Positions 16,047 through 18,457 of a DNA stretch of 18,457 nucleotides are shown here, piece after piece (position 1 is the stretch's first letter; each line of letters begins with the position of its first letter). This DNA comes from CAYMKE01 sp964345135 (lineage in GTDB: Bacteria > Bacteroidota > Bacteroidia > Bacteroidales > JBBRXJ01). The notes under the pieces were generated by a model. The model was not told the origin of the DNA. It saw only the letters and a program-made list of their open reading frames with translations, and searched no databases. The position numbers were made by a program, and so were the translations under genes. The stretch covers positions 1-18,457 of the forward strand of contig CAYFQI010000023.1 in assembly GCA_964345135.1 (NCBI GenBank), written 5' to 3'.

Positions 16047-17078
16047 ATGTATAAACAATATATAAAAAAAAGTATATTATTATTTCTTACCTTATTCATT
16101 TTTCAAAGCTGTCAAACCCCCAAAAAAGAGCTACGGGTGGGCATATTAATGCCACATTATACAACAGAGCGATGGAAAAAAGACCGGGATTATCTTGTCC
16201 GGGAAATCAAAAAACTGGGAGGGACACCGGTTGTTAGAGTTGCAAATAAAAATGCAGCCCTACAGGACAAACAAGCTCATGAGCTCATTGACAATAAAAA
16301 CGTTGATTATATAATCATTGTTAGTGTAGACCGTGATAAAGCAGCTGAAATCGTGCAATACGCACATGAAAATAACGTAAAAGTGGTTGCTTATGACCGT
16401 CTTATTAAAGGATGTGACCTAAATTTTTATGTTTCTTTTGATAACTTTCTGGTAGGCCGTTTACAGGCAAAATATTTAACAGAGCAATGCAAAGGAGAAT
16501 ATGCATTAATTAACGGGCCGACTTCCGACAATAATTCATACCTGTTAAAATTAGGACAATTAAGCGTTTTACAACCACTGGTCGAACAAAACAGGGTAAA
16601 TATTGTATACAACGTGTTTGCCAATAGCTGGAGTAATTCACAAGGATACAATCACATGGACACCTGTTATCAAAAATATGGAGATACACTTGATGCTATG
16701 ATATGCGGGAATGATGGCATTGCCAGGGGAGCTATTCAATATTACCGTGAAAACGACACCCTGTTTAACGACGCAATTTACTTTGCAGGACAAGATGCAG
16801 ATTTGGATAACTGCAAACTCATATTACAAAACATTCAAACCATGACTGTTTATAAACCATTGAATGAATTGGCCAAAACAGCTGCAAAAGTTATTCATAC
16901 ATTCCATTCTAAAAAAGAATTTGCAGAAGATTCGATCACGAGCATTAACAATAATCATACAATGGTTCCTGCCATTTTACATGATGTATATGCTATAGAT
17001 AAAAACAATCTTGATGAGATTGTTATACAAAACGGGCATCACTGCAAAACCGATCTTTACGAAAAAACTGCAAATTAA
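16047..17078 (+). CDS. XylF-like sugar-binding lipoprotein, copy 2
   Basis: A 343-residue tandem paralogue of the preceding gene, alignable along its whole length. The lipoprotein signal ends IFQSC with Cys22 lipidated. Conserved family stretches are ERWKKDRDY (41-49), AYDRLIKGCDL (115-125), NGPTSDNN (156-163), NSW at 193-195, GNDGIARGAI (221-230), AGQDADL (247-253) and TMTVYKP (265-271). It is closer to classical XylF than copy 1 in several places, such as FYVSFDN (127-133) and TMTVYKP. Sugar binding, probably of a pentose or related aldose, is likely. Cysteines 123, 148 and 207 align with cysteines of copy 1. Its stop lies 2 nt from the stop of galM on the other strand. The leader holds the repeat hairpin, so its expression may differ from that of copy 1. 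Confidence 0.85.
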   Translation: MYKQYIKKSILLFLTLFIFQSCQTPKKELRVGILMPHYTTERWKKDRDYLVREIKKLGGTPVVRVANKNAALQDKQAHELIDNKNVDYIIIVSVDRDKAAEIVQYAHENNVKVVAYDRLIKGCDLNFYVSFDNFLVGRLQAKYLTEQCKGEYALINGPTSDNNSYLLKLGQLSVLQPLVEQNRVNIVYNVFANSWSNSQGYNHMDTCYQKYGDTLDAMICGNDGIARGAIQYYRENDTLFNDAIYFAGQDADLDNCKLILQNIQTMTVYKPLNELAKTAAKVIHTFHSKKEFAEDSITSINNNHTMVPAILHDVYAIDKNNLDEIVIQNGHHCKTDLYEKTAN

Positions 17079-17080
17079 TT

Positions 17081-18127
17081 CTATTCAACTACAAATTTAT
17101 ACTTCGTCATCTGCTTGTATTCCTCTCCCGGTAGTAGCAAGGTAGCAGGGAAACCCAATTGATTCGGTGTATCCGGAAAATGTTGTGTTTCCAGGCATAA
17201 TCCCATATTTTTTTTGTACTTTATTCCGTTTTTCCCTGTTAAACTACCATCCAGATAATTCCCTGTATAAAACTGCATACCTGGAGTTGTTGTGAATACT
17301 TTAACAGAACGTGAAGAAACCGGCTCTTTGACTTGTGCAGCAAAAATCATATCTTCACTGTTTGTGTTTAGCACATAGTTATGATCGTATCCATTTTCAG
17401 TATCATGAATACGTTCCCTAATCTTATGGAATGCTGTGAAATCCAAAGGTGATTGTTCAATTTTAATAATGTTGCCAGTAGGGATTAAACCGTCATCAAC
17501 CTCTGTTATATGGTTGGCATTTATTGTTATTTCATGGTTTAAAATCGTATCAGCGCATCCTGTGAGGTTAAAATAAGAATGATTGGTTAAATTAACATGG
17601 GTTGACTTGTCTGTATTTGCTAAGTATTGAATGGTCAATTCATTTTCATTATTTAATGCATATTTAACATGCACAGATACATTACCCGGGAACCCCTCTT
17701 CTCCGTCTTTACTATAATATTTCAAAACAACCCCAACTTCGTCTTGGGTATTGATTTCCTCAACAATATTCCAGATCACTTTGTCAAAACCTTTACTGCC
17801 ACCATGCAATTGGTGTTTTCCATGATTAGCAGTCAAATCATACGTTTTCCCATTAATTTCAAACCGTGCATTACCAATACGATTGGCATATCTTCCAATA
17901 AGCGGACCAATATAGGGATGGTCATTTTGCACATAGTCATCAAGGTTGTCAAAACCTAATACAATATCATCTTTCCTGCCGCTTTTATCCGGCATATAAA
18001 CAGCCTGTATAATGCCTCCATAATTCGTGATGTGTATAGATATCTCACGGTCATTACAGAGTGTATACAAATATACAGGTTGGTTCTCAATTTCTCCAAA
18101 TAATTCTTTTTTGTTATTCATTTCCAT
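17081..18127 (-). CDS. galM: Aldose 1-epimerase (galactose mutarotase)
   Basis: A 348-residue enzyme that interconverts the alpha and beta anomers of aldoses such as galactose, glucose or xylose. It lacks a signal peptide, so it acts in the cytoplasm. Visible active-site residues are Arg79 in IGRYANRIG, His108 in HQLHGG, His183 in NLTNHSYFNL (general acid), Asp248 in GYDHNYV and Glu313 in CLETQHFPD (general base). Length is normal. It lies 49 nt downstream of the cupin gene on the same strand and faces the XylF-like lipoprotein, consistent with aldose uptake or sensing as a shared theme. The start could be ATG 18127 or the ATG two codons later. Which sugar is used cannot be told from sequence. 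Confidence 0.93.
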   Translation of the reverse strand: MEMNNKKELFGEIENQPVYLYTLCNDREISIHITNYGGIIQAVYMPDKSGRKDDIVLGFDNLDDYVQNDHPYIGPLIGRYANRIGNARFEINGKTYDLTANHGKHQLHGGSKGFDKVIWNIVEEINTQDEVGVVLKYYSKDGEEGFPGNVSVHVKYALNNENELTIQYLANTDKSTHVNLTNHSYFNLTGCADTILNHEITINANHITEVDDGLIPTGNIIKIEQSPLDFTAFHKIRERIHDTENGYDHNYVLNTNSEDMIFAAQVKEPVSSRSVKVFTTTPGMQFYTGNYLDGSLTGKNGIKYKKNMGLCLETQHFPDTPNQLGFPATLLLPGEEYKQMTKYKFVVE

Positions 18128-18176
18128 GAATTAAAAATCTAAAAACAGCTCAGAATGTACAGACAAAAGCATTTTT

Positions 18177-18434
18177 TTAACCAAACATATACTTTTTTCT
18201 TACATATTCTGTGATATTCCAGGTGCATTCAAGGCCTTCTTCAAATTCTACCCAGTCGCCTGCCTTAAATGATATCTGCTCACCATCATTGCTTGTTACA
18301 GTTGCTGCACCTTCGAGGATATAACAAGTCTCTTTCACATCATATTCCCAGAGGAATTCAGACGGTTCTTTACTCCATTCTCCCCATAATTGAGTTGAAT
18401 TTATTTCTTCTTGTGAAGGTTTTTTAACTTTCAT
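18177..18434 (-). CDS. Small cupin-domain protein (Cupin_3/DUF861 type)
   Basis: An 85-residue single cupin. Typical pieces of the DUF861-type group are WGEWSKEPSEFLWEYD (17-32), ETCYILEGAATVT (35-47), FKAGDWVEFEEGLECTW (56-72) and the ending RKKYMFG. The protein contains no histidine, so the usual cupin metal-binding set is absent. A non-metal or ligand-binding role is likely, which is inference. Relatives are widespread and mostly uncharacterised. It lies upstream of galM on the same strand with 49 nt between, so the two probably form an operon. Its start codon is 1 nt from the repeat arm at 18436-18457, so the repeat would be in its leader. Confidence 0.8.
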   Translation of the reverse strand: MKVKKPSQEEINSTQLWGEWSKEPSEFLWEYDVKETCYILEGAATVTSNDGEQISFKAGDWVEFEEGLECTWNITEYVRKKYMFG

Positions 18435-18435
18435 A

Positions 18436-18457
18436 CTATAGGGGACTTCTAGTAATT
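18436..18457. repeat. Dispersed repeat arm, copy 3, cut by the window end
   Basis: CTATAGGGGACTTCTAGTAA and the two bases after it share the core of the other copies. Bases 18441-18457 differ at one position from 5-21, and the first 15 bases differ at one position from the reverse complement of the right hairpin arm at 16003-16017. The inward partner arm, if any, lies beyond the window. The copy sits directly upstream of the minus-strand cupin start codon. Confidence 0.6.

Noticed and set aside
1..18457. Circular molecule or direct terminal repeat suggested by similar window ends
   Set aside because: The two end copies (5-21 and 18441-18457) are not identical and their flanks differ, so they do not form an exact overlap.

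Overview
The window is AT-rich DNA that most likely comes from a member of the Bacteroidota, probably an uncultured Bacteroidales-like bacterium. Four things point there. purN is divergent from an acpP-fabF-rnc cluster. An IPExxxVDY-family protein, a family I know only from this phylum, lies nearby. Several leaders carry -7 boxes matching the Bacteroidota form TAnnTTTG, and I see no clear Shine-Dalgarno sequences. A TamB-like protein of Bacteroidota style is also present. No phage, CRISPR, transposase or resistance gene is visible.

Layout. Positions 1-226 hold an arm of a dispersed repeat and a long imperfect inverted repeat. An envelope-anchored SGNH/GDSL esterase follows (227-1735). It converges with purN (1810-2379, minus), a purine synthesis gene. 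After a 356-nt A/T-tract spacer come acpP, fabF and rnc, the carrier protein, the condensing enzyme and RNase III. Next is a Tat-exported double FAD-oxidoreductase with a C-terminal alpha-helical repeat region. It has a TTG start and its own promoter with an overlapping dyad, and it sits between rnc and the IPExxxVDY gene. Then come a YtxH-like membrane protein, a small basic unknown protein and a 1665-residue TamB/AsmA-like envelope protein.

A tRNA-Leu(GAG) gene (14718-14801) separates this housekeeping and envelope part from a small sugar module. The module has two tandem XylF-like sugar-binding lipoproteins on the plus strand, and a cupin and an aldose 1-epimerase (GalM) on the minus strand. 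The second lipoprotein gene and galM converge with only 2 nt between their stop codons. No ABC permease or ATPase is present, so the lipoproteins are either served by transport genes elsewhere or act as sugar sensors.

The most unusual non-coding signal is a repeat with core GGGGAYTTCTA, present three times. It occurs at the first bases of the window, as a long hairpin in the leader of the second sugar-binding gene, and at the last bases of the window beside the cupin start codon. Both window ends lying in this repeat would fit an assembly contig that broke at a high-copy element. No complete new system such as a defence island or secretion locus can be demonstrated here. The best leads are the repeat family, the tandem orphan sugar-binding lipoproteins and the double FAD protein with a degenerate first half.
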